Positions 19,657-29,293 of a DNA stretch of 64,000 bases are shown piece by piece. The notes beneath the pieces were generated by a model. The model was given only the letters and a program-made list of their open reading frames with translations, did not search any database and was not told the origin of the DNA. Each line of letters opens with the position of its first letter. Position 1 is the stretch's first letter. The stretch spans positions 54,957 to 118,956 of the forward strand of contig JADLCT010000047.1 in the NCBI GenBank assembly GCA_020847045.1. The letters run 5' to 3'. Origin of the DNA: Bryobacterales bacterium (GTDB taxonomy: Bacteria; Acidobacteriota; Terriglobia; Bryobacterales; Bryobacteraceae). A program made the position numbers and the translations under genes.

Positions 19657-21294
19657 ATGTTGCGCGCGATTCTCTGCGCCCTGCTGGCCACAACCCTGTT
19701 TGCCCAGGACACCGAAAGCTTCCGCCATGCGCGGGAGAACAGCCGCACCTTTGAGCAAGCCATCGCCTCAACCCAGCGCTTGCTCCGGGCGTGGCTGGAG
19801 AAGGCCGACGGCAGGACGCTCCTGCTGCCGGACCGCATTCCCGGCCGGCGCGGACTTGCTCTCGACGACGCCAACCGGTTGTACACGCCCCACAACTCCG
19901 GCGCCGACCTTTATCCCTACCTGATCATCACCGCCCACCTTACCGATCCGGATCTCTACCACGGGCGCATGATGCACATGCTCCGAAACGAGGTGCGCTA
20001 TACGACGGCGCAGGAGTCCATCCCCGGAAATCTCGAGATGACCAGCGGCAAACTCGGGCCGCCCAGCCTGTTCGGAGCCGGTGAGTACGCCAAGGACGGG
20101 TTGCTCTCGGTAACCGAATACCTGGGCCGGACTCCCTGGTTCTACCGCATGGTGGACATGGTGGCCGACGCCATGAACCGCGCCCCGGTCGAGTCGCGGT
20201 TCGGCTGGCTGCCGGCCGCCGACGCCGAGTTGAACGGCGACTATATGCAGGCGCTGGCCCGCATCGCGCCGATGACGGCCGACCAGCGCTTTTATGAATG
20301 GGGACGCCGCATCGCCAGCGCCTACCTGGAGGAGGTCCTGCCGGGCAACTTTGGCGTGCCGAGCAGCAAGTGGGATTTCACGGCGCACACCGGCGACGGA
20401 CGTCTTATGTTGAGGGACCACGGCAACGAGACCATCGCCGGATTGTCGCAGCAGTATGCCATCGAGCATTCGCTTCACACGCCACGCGCAGAAAAGTGGC
20501 GGCCCGCAATGGCGCGCATGCTCGACCGCGTACTTGCATCGGCAAATCCCCATGGCATGCTCTACAGTGAAGTCGACGCGGCGACTCTCAAGCCGTTGAA
20601 GACCGAGCTATCCGACAACTGGGGCTACGTCTACGGCGCCGTCTACACGTTCTATCAGTGCACCGGGGAAACGAAGTACCGCGACGCGGTGAGGCGCGTG
20701 CTGAAAAATCTGCCGCACTACCGCAATCATCTCTGGGAGGGACGTCCCAAGCCGGAGCGGCCGATGGGCAGCTTCGACGGCTATGCAGACACGATCGAAA
20801 GCGCGCTGTACCTCGTGAACCGCGAGCCGGTTGCCGAGGCGTTCGACTGGATCGACTCCGAGATGAAGGTCATGATGGGCATGCAGCAGGCCGATGGCCA
20901 CATCGAGAACTGGTATGGCGAGGGCAACTACAACCGCACCGCCACGATTTATGCGCTGATGAAGAGCCAGGGGGTGCGGCCGGCGCGGTGGGAGCCGGGC
21001 GTGCGCGTGGGCGCGGTCCGTGACGGCTCGCGGCTGTACCTGCACCTCGACATGCCCGCCGCGCGCGACATCCGTTTTGACTACGCCCGGCACCGGCGCG
21101 AGATCAATCTCGACAAGAACTACGTCCGGTTGAACGAATTCCCCGAATGGTACACCGTGGATGAGAACACACTGTACCGCGTGGGCGGACAAGTCTTTCT
21201 TGGCTCGGAGCTGATTGCCGGTATCTCGATGAAGCCCGGCGACTGGGTGGTGGAGCCGGTGGGCAAGGCTCCATACGGGACCATGCCCCAGTAG
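19657..21294 (+). CDS. Secreted protein of unknown function, predicted alpha/alpha-barrel fold
   Basis: 545 residues with a clean signal peptide (MLRAILCALLATTLFAQ). The body is rich in aromatic and acidic residues in helical segments (for example HNSGADLYPYLIITAH, WGYVYGAVYTFYQ and GYADTIESALYLVNRE), which resembles glycan-active (alpha/alpha)-toroid proteins such as lyases or hydrolases. I do not recognise a specific family and no catalytic motif is certain. A GGGAG site precedes the ATG. It follows the TonB receptor on the same strand after a terminator-like repeat. A role in polysaccharide breakdown is possible but unproven. Confidence 0.75.
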   Translation: MLRAILCALLATTLFAQDTESFRHARENSRTFEQAIASTQRLLRAWLEKADGRTLLLPDRIPGRRGLALDDANRLYTPHNSGADLYPYLIITAHLTDPDLYHGRMMHMLRNEVRYTTAQESIPGNLEMTSGKLGPPSLFGAGEYAKDGLLSVTEYLGRTPWFYRMVDMVADAMNRAPVESRFGWLPAADAELNGDYMQALARIAPMTADQRFYEWGRRIASAYLEEVLPGNFGVPSSKWDFTAHTGDGRLMLRDHGNETIAGLSQQYAIEHSLHTPRAEKWRPAMARMLDRVLASANPHGMLYSEVDAATLKPLKTELSDNWGYVYGAVYTFYQCTGETKYRDAVRRVLKNLPHYRNHLWEGRPKPERPMGSFDGYADTIESALYLVNREPVAEAFDWIDSEMKVMMGMQQADGHIENWYGEGNYNRTATIYALMKSQGVRPARWEPGVRVGAVRDGSRLYLHLDMPAARDIRFDYARHRREINLDKNYVRLNEFPEWYTVDENTLYRVGGQVFLGSELIAGISMKPGDWVVEPVGKAPYGTMPQ

Positions 21295-21322
21295 CTTCTC
21301 AAGCCGCCTGCAACCGCACAGC

Positions 21323-22666
21323 CTACAGCCGCGTATACTTCCAGCCGGCTTTGGCCACGCGCGCGCCGTCCAGGAACAGGCGGCCATCCAGCAGGAAAGC
21401 ACCTCGCGCCGTACGCGCCATCGCCTCCCAGTCGATGTCCTGATACTGCGGCCATTCGGTCACCAGCACCACGGCGTCGGAGGCCTCGGCCACTTGTTCG
21501 GCATTTTCCACATAGCGCACGCACAGATCCGGTTGCTCTTTCCGCGCACGCTCCATCGCCACGGGATCGTGCACCGCCACGGTCGCCCCGCGCGCCAGCA
21601 AGCCTCTGGCTATATCCAGCGATGGCGCGTCGCGCAGGTCGTCGGTGTTCGGCTTGAACGCCAGTCCCAGCAGCCCCACCGTCTTGCCCTTCAGAATTTT
21701 CAACTCGCCCAGCAGCTTTTCCACCACGCGCTCCCGCTGCTGCTGGTTCACCAGACGAGCCGCCGATACAATCGGCATCGCCAGCCCATAGTCGGCGGCG
21801 GTCGCCACCACGGCCGAGGTGTCCTTGGCAAAGCAGGAGCCGCCCCACCCCAGGCCCGCCTGCAGGAACCGCGTCCCGATGCGGCTGTCCAGACCAATCC
21901 CCTTGGCCACCAGCGCCACATCGGCGCCCACGCGTTCGGCCAGCCGTCCGATCTCGTTAATGAAGCTGATCTTCAACGCCAAAAACGAGTTCGCCGCATA
22001 CTTGATCAGCTCGGCCGAGGCGAGGTCGGTGGTCACCAGCGGCACCGCAGCCAGATGCTCCGGCCGGGCCAGGTAGGTGGGCGCAATGAAGCTCTGTTCG
22101 AGAATCGGCCGGTACAGGTTGGTCAACACGTCCACGGCGCGCGGCGAGTCCGTGCCAATCACGATCCTGTCCGCATACAGGCTGTCGTGCAGCGCGCTGC
22201 CCTCGCGCAGAAACTCCGGATTCGACGCCACGGCGAATTCTGCCGGCTGCTTGCCACGCGCCTCCCGAATCAACGACTCCACCCAGTTCCCGCTCCCGAT
22301 GGGCACCGTCGACTTGTTCACCACAACGGTGAACTCCAGCCCCAGATTCCCGCCAATCGCCGCCGCCGCCGCGCGCAGATACTGCAAATCGGGCGAGCCG
22401 TCCGGCAGAGGTGGCGTGCCCACGGCAATGAATACCACTTGTGCCCGCGGAATCGCCTCCTCATAAAGAGTTGTGAACTGCAACCGGTCGTGGGCCTCTT
22501 CGAGAATCTCCTCGATGTGCGGCTCAAAGATCGGCACGCGCCCGGCGCGAAGGGTTTCGACCTTGGACTGGTCGCTGTCCAAACAGGTCACCTCGTGGCC
22601 GATCGCCGCCAGGCAGGCGCCCGTGGTCAACCCCACGTAACCCGTTCCAATAATGGCAATTCGCAT
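21323..22666 (-). CDS. ugd: UDP-glucose 6-dehydrogenase
   Basis: 447 residues. The N-terminal Rossmann domain begins at once with IGTGYVGLTTGACLA; the middle helix carries the conserved K222 region (ELIKYAANSFLA), and the catalytic cysteine is C278 in GWGGSCFAKD. The enzyme oxidises UDP-glucose twice to UDP-glucuronate, a precursor for exopolysaccharide and lipopolysaccharide. It converges on the alpha/alpha-barrel gene and diverges from the PBP2 gene with about a 100-bp gap. Length and motifs are standard for the UDP-glucose/GDP-mannose dehydrogenase family. Confidence 0.96.
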   Translation of the reverse strand: MRIAIIGTGYVGLTTGACLAAIGHEVTCLDSDQSKVETLRAGRVPIFEPHIEEILEEAHDRLQFTTLYEEAIPRAQVVFIAVGTPPLPDGSPDLQYLRAAAAAIGGNLGLEFTVVVNKSTVPIGSGNWVESLIREARGKQPAEFAVASNPEFLREGSALHDSLYADRIVIGTDSPRAVDVLTNLYRPILEQSFIAPTYLARPEHLAAVPLVTTDLASAELIKYAANSFLALKISFINEIGRLAERVGADVALVAKGIGLDSRIGTRFLQAGLGWGGSCFAKDTSAVVATAADYGLAMPIVSAARLVNQQQRERVVEKLLGELKILKGKTVGLLGLAFKPNTDDLRDAPSLDIARGLLARGATVAVHDPVAMERARKEQPDLCVRYVENAEQVAEASDAVVLVTEWPQYQDIDWEAMARTARGAFLLDGRLFLDGARVAKAGWKYTRL

Positions 22667-22769
22667 AAACTCTTATTATCCTTCGACACACCGGCGCTCA
22701 GTCTATAGAGTGGCCCTTTCCCGCTCCAGGGCCTATCATGAAAAGGAGTCCCCTGGGACGGGCCGCCCC

Positions 22770-24659
22770 ATGCCGGTGAAGTTGATTCCCACCGATCCAA
22801 ACCAGCAGGAAGACAAGCCGGAAGCGCTTCTGCTGCACGACGACACCAAGTTCGCCGCCGGCAAGATCGCCTTCTTTCAGTACCTGGCACTGATCATCCT
22901 CTGCATCCTGCTGTCGGGCTTCTGGCAACTCCAAGTGCAGGACCCCACCTACTATCAGAACCGCGCCGAGCGAAACCGCATCCGCACCGTCCCCATTCCC
23001 GGCGCGCGCGGTAAGATCCTCGACCGCGACAACCGCGTCATCGTCGACAACCACAGCTCGTTCAGTCTTCTGCTGTCGCGCATCAACCTCAAGCCCGAGC
23101 ACCTGGACAGTATCTGCGAGGGCCTCGATCTGGATTGTGACGACCTGCGCGAGCGCCTCCGCCGGTACGACCGCACGCGCCCCAAGTACGAGCCCATTGT
23201 CATCAAGGAAGAGCTGACGCCTTCCGAGATCGCCTTCGTCGAGGCCCACCGCGGCCAGGATACGTTTCCGGAGATGGAACTCATCCACGAACAGCGCCGG
23301 CTGTACGCGCGCGATGGTCTGGCCGCCCACGTCATCGGCTACACCGGCGAGGTGAGCGAGGAGGAGTTGAACACGGCCGAGTTTGCCCGGTACAAACAGG
23401 GCGACGTGATCGGCAAGGCCGGCGTCGAGCGTTACTACAACGACGTTCTCATGGGCGTCGACGGCCAGCGCCGCGTGATTGTCGACAACATGGGCCGCGT
23501 CCGCCAGGTGATCGACAACAAGGAAGCCGTTCCCGGCAAGAGCATCCAGCTCACCATAGATCTCGACCTGCAGGCCGTCGCGGAGCTTTCGCTGGAGAAT
23601 CGCAAGGGCGCGCTGGTGGCGCTGGATCCGCGCAACGGCGAGATTCTCGCCATGGCCTCGCGCCCCTCCTACGACCCGAACAAGTTCGCCGGCCGCATCC
23701 GCTCGCGCGAGTGGTCGGAGATCATCTCGAACCCTGACAAGCCTCTTCTGAACCGCGGCATCCAGGCCCAGCTCGCCCCCGGGTCCACGTTCAAACCCAT
23801 CGTCGCCATGGCCGCGCTGGAGGCCGGCGTGGTGGACGACCACACCACGGCGCACTGCTCGGGCGGCGCCACCTACTATGGCCGCTTCACCGCCTGCCAC
23901 GCCAAGAAGGGACATGGCGCCGTCAGCCTGAACCGCGCGCTGGCCCAGTCCTGCGACGTCTATTTCTATTACGCGGGCGACCGGCTGGGCATCGACCGGA
24001 TCGCCGAGTACGCCGAACGCACCGGCCTTGGAAAGCGCACCGGCGTCGATCTGCCCGGAGAGGCCGAAGGCATCGTGCCGTCCACGCGATGGAAGATCCG
24101 CCATCAGCGCCAGAAATGGTACGCGGGCGAAACCATCTCGGTCGCCATCGGCCAGGGAGCGCTGACCGTCACGCCCATCCAGCTCGCCTACTCGATTGGG
24201 GGCCTGGCCCTCGATGGCGTCTGGTTCAGGCCACATCTGCTCCGCCAGCCCGCGCCTTCGGCCGAGGAGCCGCGCCACGCAACAGTGGACGCCAACCACC
24301 TGCGCCTTGTGATGAACGGCATGTACTCGGTTGTCAACGAGGGCGGGACGGCGGCGCGCTCAGCCCTGCCGGGCATCGAGTTCTGCGGCAAAACCGGAAC
24401 CGCGCAGGTGATCTCCAAGGAGGCCGCCAAGAAGATGGAGGTGGTCATTAAGGACAACGGCTGGTTCGTTGGCTTTGCCCCGCGTGAGAATCCGGAGATT
24501 GTCGCCGCCGCCGTGGTCGAAGAGGGCGAGCATGGCACTGTGGCGGCGCAAATCGTGCGCGACGTCATCAAGTCCTACTTCGACAAACGCGCCCGCCAGC
24601 GCCGCGAGACCTCGCTGGCCCTGGCCGCCCCGGCCGCACCCGTAACCGCGCAGCCCTAA
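22770..24659 (+). CDS. mrdA: Penicillin-binding protein 2 (peptidoglycan transpeptidase of elongation)
   Basis: 629 residues from the ATG at 22770; the frame is open further upstream but the chosen start leaves a short cytoplasmic tail before the single membrane helix (FQYLALIILCILLSGFW). A PBP-dimer domain follows (IPGARGKILDRDNRVIVDN), then the transpeptidase domain with the active-site serine S339 (STFK), the SxN-type motif SCD and the KTG motif at about 541 (CGKTGTAQ). It crosslinks peptidoglycan during lateral wall growth with RodA. The usual mreBCD/rodA neighbours are not here. The last 25 residues form a low-complexity Ala/Pro tail. Confidence 0.95.
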   Translation: MPVKLIPTDPNQQEDKPEALLLHDDTKFAAGKIAFFQYLALIILCILLSGFWQLQVQDPTYYQNRAERNRIRTVPIPGARGKILDRDNRVIVDNHSSFSLLLSRINLKPEHLDSICEGLDLDCDDLRERLRRYDRTRPKYEPIVIKEELTPSEIAFVEAHRGQDTFPEMELIHEQRRLYARDGLAAHVIGYTGEVSEEELNTAEFARYKQGDVIGKAGVERYYNDVLMGVDGQRRVIVDNMGRVRQVIDNKEAVPGKSIQLTIDLDLQAVAELSLENRKGALVALDPRNGEILAMASRPSYDPNKFAGRIRSREWSEIISNPDKPLLNRGIQAQLAPGSTFKPIVAMAALEAGVVDDHTTAHCSGGATYYGRFTACHAKKGHGAVSLNRALAQSCDVYFYYAGDRLGIDRIAEYAERTGLGKRTGVDLPGEAEGIVPSTRWKIRHQRQKWYAGETISVAIGQGALTVTPIQLAYSIGGLALDGVWFRPHLLRQPAPSAEEPRHATVDANHLRLVMNGMYSVVNEGGTAARSALPGIEFCGKTGTAQVISKEAAKKMEVVIKDNGWFVGFAPRENPEIVAAAVVEEGEHGTVAAQIVRDVIKSYFDKRARQRRETSLALAAPAAPVTAQP

Positions 24660-24721
24660 GACCGCGCGCGCCCGCCTGCCCGGCTCCGCGCCGCCTCCTC
24701 GCGCTGGCGCATAATCAACTC

Positions 24722-26530
24722 ATGCGATCCTGCATCCTTGTCCTCTCCCTTCTCGCCACGCTGCTCACGGGTTGCGGCGGCGGCGTGGGGAAACGCGACG
24801 CGGCGTCAGCCGCCCGGTTCCTTGATGACGCTGAAGCGCGGATGCTCGCCGCCGTGAATGAGGCCGGCCGCGCCGCCTGGGTCTCCTCCACCTACATCAC
24901 TCAGGACACCGAGGCCATCACGGCCCAGGCCAACGAGCGCCAGATTGCTCTCGCCGTCGAACTCGCCAAGGAGGCCGCCCGCTACGACGGTGTCTCCCTG
25001 CCTCCCGATCAGGCGCGCAAAATGAAGCTCCTCAAACTCTCGCTGTCGCTCGCCGCCCCGGCCGACCCCAAGCTGCGCGAGGAAACCACGCGCATCGCCG
25101 CCGCCATGGAGGGCGCCTACGGCAAGTTCAAGATCTGCCCCGAAGGCGCCGCGCCGTCCAGTGAGAAATGCATCGCCGAATCGCAAATCTCCCGCATCAT
25201 GGCCGAGAGCCGCGATCCGAAGGAGCTGCTGCGCGTGTGGACGGGCTGGCATAACAACGCCACGCCCATGAAGAAGGAGTATGTCCGCTTTGCCGCGCTC
25301 GCCAACCAGGGTGCGCGCGAGCTCGGCTTTGCCGACTCGGGCGCCATGTGGCGCTCCAAGTACGACATGCCGCCCGATGAGTTCGCCCGCGAACTCGACC
25401 GTCTGTGGGGCCAGGTAAAGCCTCTCTACGATTCGCTGCATACCTACACCCGCAAACGCCTGCGCGCCAGGTATGGCGATGCCGTGCCGGCCACAGGGCC
25501 CATCCCGGCTCATCTTCTCGGCAACCTCTGGTCGCAAAGCTGGGATAACGTCTATCCGCTGCTGGCTCCGTCAGGCGCCGGGTTGGGCTACGATCTCACG
25601 GCGATTCTCAAGTCCCGCCAGTACGACGCCCCCGGAATGGTCCGCGCGGGCGAGCGTTTCTTCACATCCCTCGGCTTTGAGAAGCTGCCCCAAACTTTCT
25701 GGGAGCGCTCCATGTTCGTCAAGCCGCGCGACCGCGAGGTGGTTTGCCATGCCTCGGCCTGGGACGTCGACAACGTCGATGATCTGCGCATCAAGATGTG
25801 CATTCAGATCAACGCCGAGGACTTCAGCGTCATCCACCACGAGCTTGGCCACAACTTCTATCAGCGGGCGTACAACCAGCAGCCGTTCCTGTTCCGCGAC
25901 TCGGCCAACGACGGCTTTCATGAAGCCATCGGCGACACCATCGCCCTGTCCATCACGCCCGAATATCTCGTGAAGCTCGGCTTCCTGGCCAAGCCTACGG
26001 ACGCCTCGGCCGACACAGGACTGCTCCTGCACCGCGCGCTCGAGAAGGTCGCCTTCTTGCCCTTCGGCCTGCTGGTGGATCAGTGGCGCTGGAAGGTCTT
26101 CTCGGGCGAGGTGAAGCCGGAAAACTACAACGCCGCCTGGTGGGAGTTGAAGCGGAAATACCAGGGCGTGGCCCCGGCCGCCGCGCGCGGAGAGGAGTTC
26201 TTCGACCCCGGCGCCAAGTATCACGTGCCGGGCAACGTGCCCTACACGCGCTATTTCCTGGCGCACATTCTCCAGTTCCAGTTCCATCGCGCCCTGGCCA
26301 AGGCGGCCGGATGCACGGGACCGCTGCACCGCTGCTCCATCTACGAAAGCAAGGAGGCCGGCAGGAAGCTGGAACAGATGCTCGCCATGGGCGCGAGCAA
26401 ACCATGGCCGGAAGCTCTCAAGGCGATGACCGGCGAAGACAAGCTGGACGCCACGGCCATCCTCGACTACTTCGCCCCGCTGAAGCAATGGCTCGACGAG
26501 CAGAACAAGGGTGAACCCGTGGGATGGTGA
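24722..26530 (+). CDS. M2-family zinc metallopeptidase (angiotensin-converting-enzyme-like), lipoprotein
   Basis: 602 residues. The N-terminus is a lipoprotein signal with lipobox LLTGC, so the enzyme is probably anchored in an envelope membrane. The zinc site is [10 protein letters not shown] near residue 372, with the third ligand glutamate in FHEAIGD about 25 residues later. These and the overall length match bacterial peptidyl-dipeptidases of family M2. It removes dipeptides from peptide C-termini. The gene is translationally coupled to the next one: stop TGA at 26528-26530 overlaps the downstream start region. Confidence 0.93.
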   Translation: MRSCILVLSLLATLLTGCGGGVGKRDAASAARFLDDAEARMLAAVNEAGRAAWVSSTYITQDTEAITAQANERQIALAVELAKEAARYDGVSLPPDQARKMKLLKLSLSLAAPADPKLREETTRIAAAMEGAYGKFKICPEGAAPSSEKCIAESQISRIMAESRDPKELLRVWTGWHNNATPMKKEYVRFAALANQGARELGFADSGAMWRSKYDMPPDEFARELDRLWGQVKPLYDSLHTYTRKRLRARYGDAVPATGPIPAHLLGNLWSQSWDNVYPLLAPSGAGLGYDLTAILKSRQYDAPGMVRAGERFFTSLGFEKLPQTFWERSMFVKPRDREVVCHASAWDVDNVDDLRIKMCIQINAEDFSVIHHELGHNFYQRAYNQQPFLFRDSANDGFHEAIGDTIALSITPEYLVKLGFLAKPTDASADTGLLLHRALEKVAFLPFGLLVDQWRWKVFSGEVKPENYNAAWWELKRKYQGVAPAAARGEEFFDPGAKYHVPGNVPYTRYFLAHILQFQFHRALAKAAGCTGPLHRCSIYESKEAGRKLEQMLAMGASKPWPEALKAMTGEDKLDATAILDYFAPLKQWLDEQNKGEPVGW

Positions 26531-27786
26531 TGCGCGCCGGGCTCGCTCTCGTGTGTACGGCGGCTGCCCTGGCGGCCGCCGCGCCCACCTTCCATCGCGA
26601 CGTTGAGCCCATCCTGCAGCACCGTTGCCAGGGCTGCCACAGGCCCGGCGAGTCCGGCCCCTTCCCCTTGCTTACCTACGCCGATGCGCGCCCGCGCGCC
26701 CGCGCCATCCGCGCGGCCATCCTGAAGCGCACCATGCCCCCCTGGTTTGCCGCCGAAGCCTCGCATCCTTTCTCGAACGACCCCACGCTCACGCAATCCG
26801 AACGCGGCACGCTGCTGGATTGGGTGAACACCGGCGCAGCCCAAGGCAATCCCGCCGATGCTCCGCCGCCGGCCGCCTTCACCGAGGGGTGGAACATTCC
26901 ACGGCCCGGCGCCACATTCGATACAGGCGTGGATTTCGCCATTCCCGCGCGGGGGGCGCTTGACTACATGCACTTTGTCATCCGCACCGGATTTACCAGC
27001 GACCGCTGGGTGGAAGCCATCGAGGTGCGCCCTTCCTTCCGCGCGGCCGTTCATCATGCCGTCGTCTACATCCGCCCGCCCGGTTCGCCCTGGCTGGCTC
27101 ACTTGAAGCCAGGCCACCCCGGACCCGTCCCCCGCGATGGTCCCGGCCAGGGACGCGCCGAGGTGCTTACCGTGTACGCCCCCGGCATGACGCCCGACCA
27201 GTGGCCCGCGGGAACCGCCAAGCTGCTGCCTGGGGGATGGGACATCATTCTGCAGCTCCATTACACAACCACCGGAGCGGCCGGGCGCGACCGCACGCGC
27301 ATCGGGCTGCGGTTCTCCCGCGCGCCCGTCACCCACCGTGTGGTCACCATGTCGATGCGCAACATGGCTCTCAACATTCCGCCCGGCGAGTCCAACTACA
27401 GCGCCGAGGGCCGCGGCTTTCTTCCCGCCCGCGCCGAGATTCTCAGCTTCTTCCCGCACATGCACCTGCGCGGCAAGGCCTTCGAATACCGCGCCATTCA
27501 TCCGGACGGCTCGCGCGAAGTACTGCTGCGCGTCGAGCCCTACCGCTTCCACTGGCAGCTTGCCTACCGCCTGGCCGCGCCGCTCGCACTTCCGGCGGGC
27601 ACGCGTCTGGAATGCACGGCCTGGTACGACAACTCGCCAAACAACCCCGATAACCCCGATCCGAAGGCCACGGTGCGCTGGGGCGAGCAGAGCTGGGACG
27701 AGATGATGGCCGGCTACCTGGATCTCCGCTACCCCGCTGATCTGTCGCTCGAAGAGCTCTTCGGGAGGCCCGTCACGCGCCCATGA
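26524..27786 (+). CDS. Cytochrome c fused to a copper type II monooxygenase domain (PHM-like)
   Basis: 420 residues from the ATG at 26524 (a second ATG at 26530 is equally possible). After a signal peptide there is one heme c site, CQGCH at 35-39. The C-terminal domain carries a complete set of copper ligands seen in peptidylglycine alpha-hydroxylating monooxygenase: HH at 177-178, H246 in LQLHY, HxH at 312 and 314 (FPHMHLRG), and a methionine near 394. This predicts an exported dinuclear copper hydroxylase supplied with electrons by its own heme. The substrate is unknown. Overlaps with both neighbouring genes suggest one translational unit. Confidence 0.85.
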   Translation: MVMRAGLALVCTAAALAAAAPTFHRDVEPILQHRCQGCHRPGESGPFPLLTYADARPRARAIRAAILKRTMPPWFAAEASHPFSNDPTLTQSERGTLLDWVNTGAAQGNPADAPPPAAFTEGWNIPRPGATFDTGVDFAIPARGALDYMHFVIRTGFTSDRWVEAIEVRPSFRAAVHHAVVYIRPPGSPWLAHLKPGHPGPVPRDGPGQGRAEVLTVYAPGMTPDQWPAGTAKLLPGGWDIILQLHYTTTGAAGRDRTRIGLRFSRAPVTHRVVTMSMRNMALNIPPGESNYSAEGRGFLPARAEILSFFPHMHLRGKAFEYRAIHPDGSREVLLRVEPYRFHWQLAYRLAAPLALPAGTRLECTAWYDNSPNNPDNPDPKATVRWGEQSWDEMMAGYLDLRYPADLSLEELFGRPVTRP

Positions 27787-28463
27787 CACGCCTGCTTCCA
27801 CTTCTGCTGCTGGCCGCCGCCGTGGCGCGCGCCCACGATCCCATCACCACGAAGCTCAGCTTCAGCACTGAGATTGTCCGCCTTTTTCACCGCCACTGCG
27901 CGGCGTGCCACCGCGAGGGGGGCGCCGCTCCGTTCGCCCTCACCAACTATGCCGAAGCCCGTCCTTGGGCGGTCGCCATCAAGGAGGAGGTGCTGGCGCG
28001 GCGGATGCCGCCGTGGGGCGCAGTCAAGGGCTTTGGCGAGTTCAAGAACGAAGAGGGCCTTTCGCAGGAAGAGCTGCACATGATAGCCGATTGGGTGGAA
28101 GGGGGCGCGCCCGAGGGCGATCCGGCATTTCTGCCGCAGGATCCCAAGACGGCCGCCGCCGCCGTGGCCGAAGAGCCTTCCGGCAACGGCGTTGCAGGCC
28201 GTGGCCCTGTCCTCACGGGCCGGCTGAGGCTCGGCCGTCCGCTCATGCTGCATGGTCTGCGGCCCCAGACGCCGCCGCCGGACAACGCAAAGCTCATCGC
28301 CCGGCTGCCCTCGGGCGAGATCATCCCCATCGTCTGGTTCTACGGCATGACGGCGAAGTTCCTGCACCCGTTCTGGCTGCGCGCGCCGCGGCCGCTGCCT
28401 GCTGGCGCGGAGTTGATTCTCAGTGGCGGAGTCTCAGTGCAGCTCTACACGCGGCCACGGTAG
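27783..28463 (+). CDS. Periplasmic monoheme c-type cytochrome
   Basis: 226 residues with a signal peptide (LLPLLLLAAAVARA) and one heme site CAACH near residue 38, followed by the same YAEARPWAVAIKEEVLARRMPPW segment pattern as the N-terminal heme domain of the preceding gene. Its C-terminal half is a short beta-rich region without copper ligands. The ATGA overlap with the upstream stop indicates coupling. It probably serves as electron carrier to, or was duplicated from, the heme domain of the monooxygenase. Confidence 0.82.
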   Translation: MTRLLPLLLLAAAVARAHDPITTKLSFSTEIVRLFHRHCAACHREGGAAPFALTNYAEARPWAVAIKEEVLARRMPPWGAVKGFGEFKNEEGLSQEELHMIADWVEGGAPEGDPAFLPQDPKTAAAAVAEEPSGNGVAGRGPVLTGRLRLGRPLMLHGLRPQTPPPDNAKLIARLPSGEIIPIVWFYGMTAKFLHPFWLRAPRPLPAGAELILSGGVSVQLYTRPR

Positions 28464-28495
28464 GCGGCCTGCCATAAACACAGGCGGTGCGCCAC

Positions 28496-28527
28496 AAAAA
28501 ACGCGGAGCATCTTGCGATGCCCCGCG
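28496..28527 (-). terminator. Intrinsic terminator of the selD-pyrF operon
   Basis: On the minus strand an imperfect hairpin (arms CGCGG and GCATC pairing with GATGC and CCGCG around a four-base loop, one mismatch) is followed by TTTTTT. It lies about 86 bp beyond the pyrF stop codon and has stem-plus-U-run form. No other minus-strand gene precedes it. Confidence 0.7.
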
Positions 28528-28612
28528 CGCCAAGGAGCGTTGTTGTGGCGTCAAAACCTGTCCATGGCGGACTCGCACCCGGGCGGGCCCGCACACCGGA
28601 CCCGCTACTGTA

Positions 28613-29293
28613 TCAGACTCCCAGTTCGCGCAACAGGTTTCCCGCCGCCGCCGCCGGATCGGCCGCGCGCGTAATGGGCCGGCCGATCACCAGGTAGGTT
28701 GCACCACCGGCCATGGCCTGGGCCGGCGTGGCCACGCGTTTCTGATCGCCCGCGTCACCGCCCGAGGGCCTCACGCCGGGCGTCACCAGCGTCGCGGCCG
28801 GGCCGGCCATCGCCCGCACCTCGGCCACCTCCAGCGGCGAGCAGACGAAGCCGTCCACGCCCGCCTCGACGCCGCGCGCCACCAGGTGGCGCACCAGTTC
28901 GGCAGGCTTGCACGCATAGCCCAGGTCCGCCAGGTCGCCTTCATCGAAGCTCGTCAGCACGGTGACGCCGAGGATGCGCAGTCCGGTTCCCTGCTTGCCC
29001 TCCATCGCCGCGCGCATCACCACTTTGGAAGCATGCACGGTAAGCAGCTTCGCTCCCGCCGCGGCCACCTGCGCCGTGGCGCGCTTCACCGTTTCGGGAA
29101 TGTCGTAGAACTTCAGATCGACGAACACATCCTTGCCTCCGGCGATCAGTTCGCGCACGAAGGGCATGCCTTCGGCCGCGTACAGCTCCATGCCGACCTT
29201 ATAGAAGCCGATGCTCTCGCCGCACGCCTTCACAATCGCCCGCGCCTCGGCGGCGTTGGGCACATCGAGCGCCACAATGATGGGGTTCTTCAT
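28613..29293 (-). CDS. pyrF: Orotidine 5'-phosphate decarboxylase
   Basis: 226 residues starting at the ATG at 29293 (MKNPIIVALDVPN). The OMP decarboxylase catalytic array is visible as DLKFYDIPETVKRA (the DxKxxDI signature), with the N-terminal aspartate in ALDVP and the phosphate-binding C-terminal segment VTPGVRP plus YLVIGRPITRA. It makes UMP from orotidylate. A much longer frame exists upstream, but that part is the antisense-frame shadow of selD. The start overlaps the selD stop as ATGA, so translation is coupled. An intrinsic terminator lies downstream. Confidence 0.95.
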   Translation of the reverse strand: MKNPIIVALDVPNAAEARAIVKACGESIGFYKVGMELYAAEGMPFVRELIAGGKDVFVDLKFYDIPETVKRATAQVAAAGAKLLTVHASKVVMRAAMEGKQGTGLRILGVTVLTSFDEGDLADLGYACKPAELVRHLVARGVEAGVDGFVCSPLEVAEVRAMAGPAATLVTPGVRPSGGDAGDQKRVATPAQAMAGGATYLVIGRPITRAADPAAAAGNLLRELGV

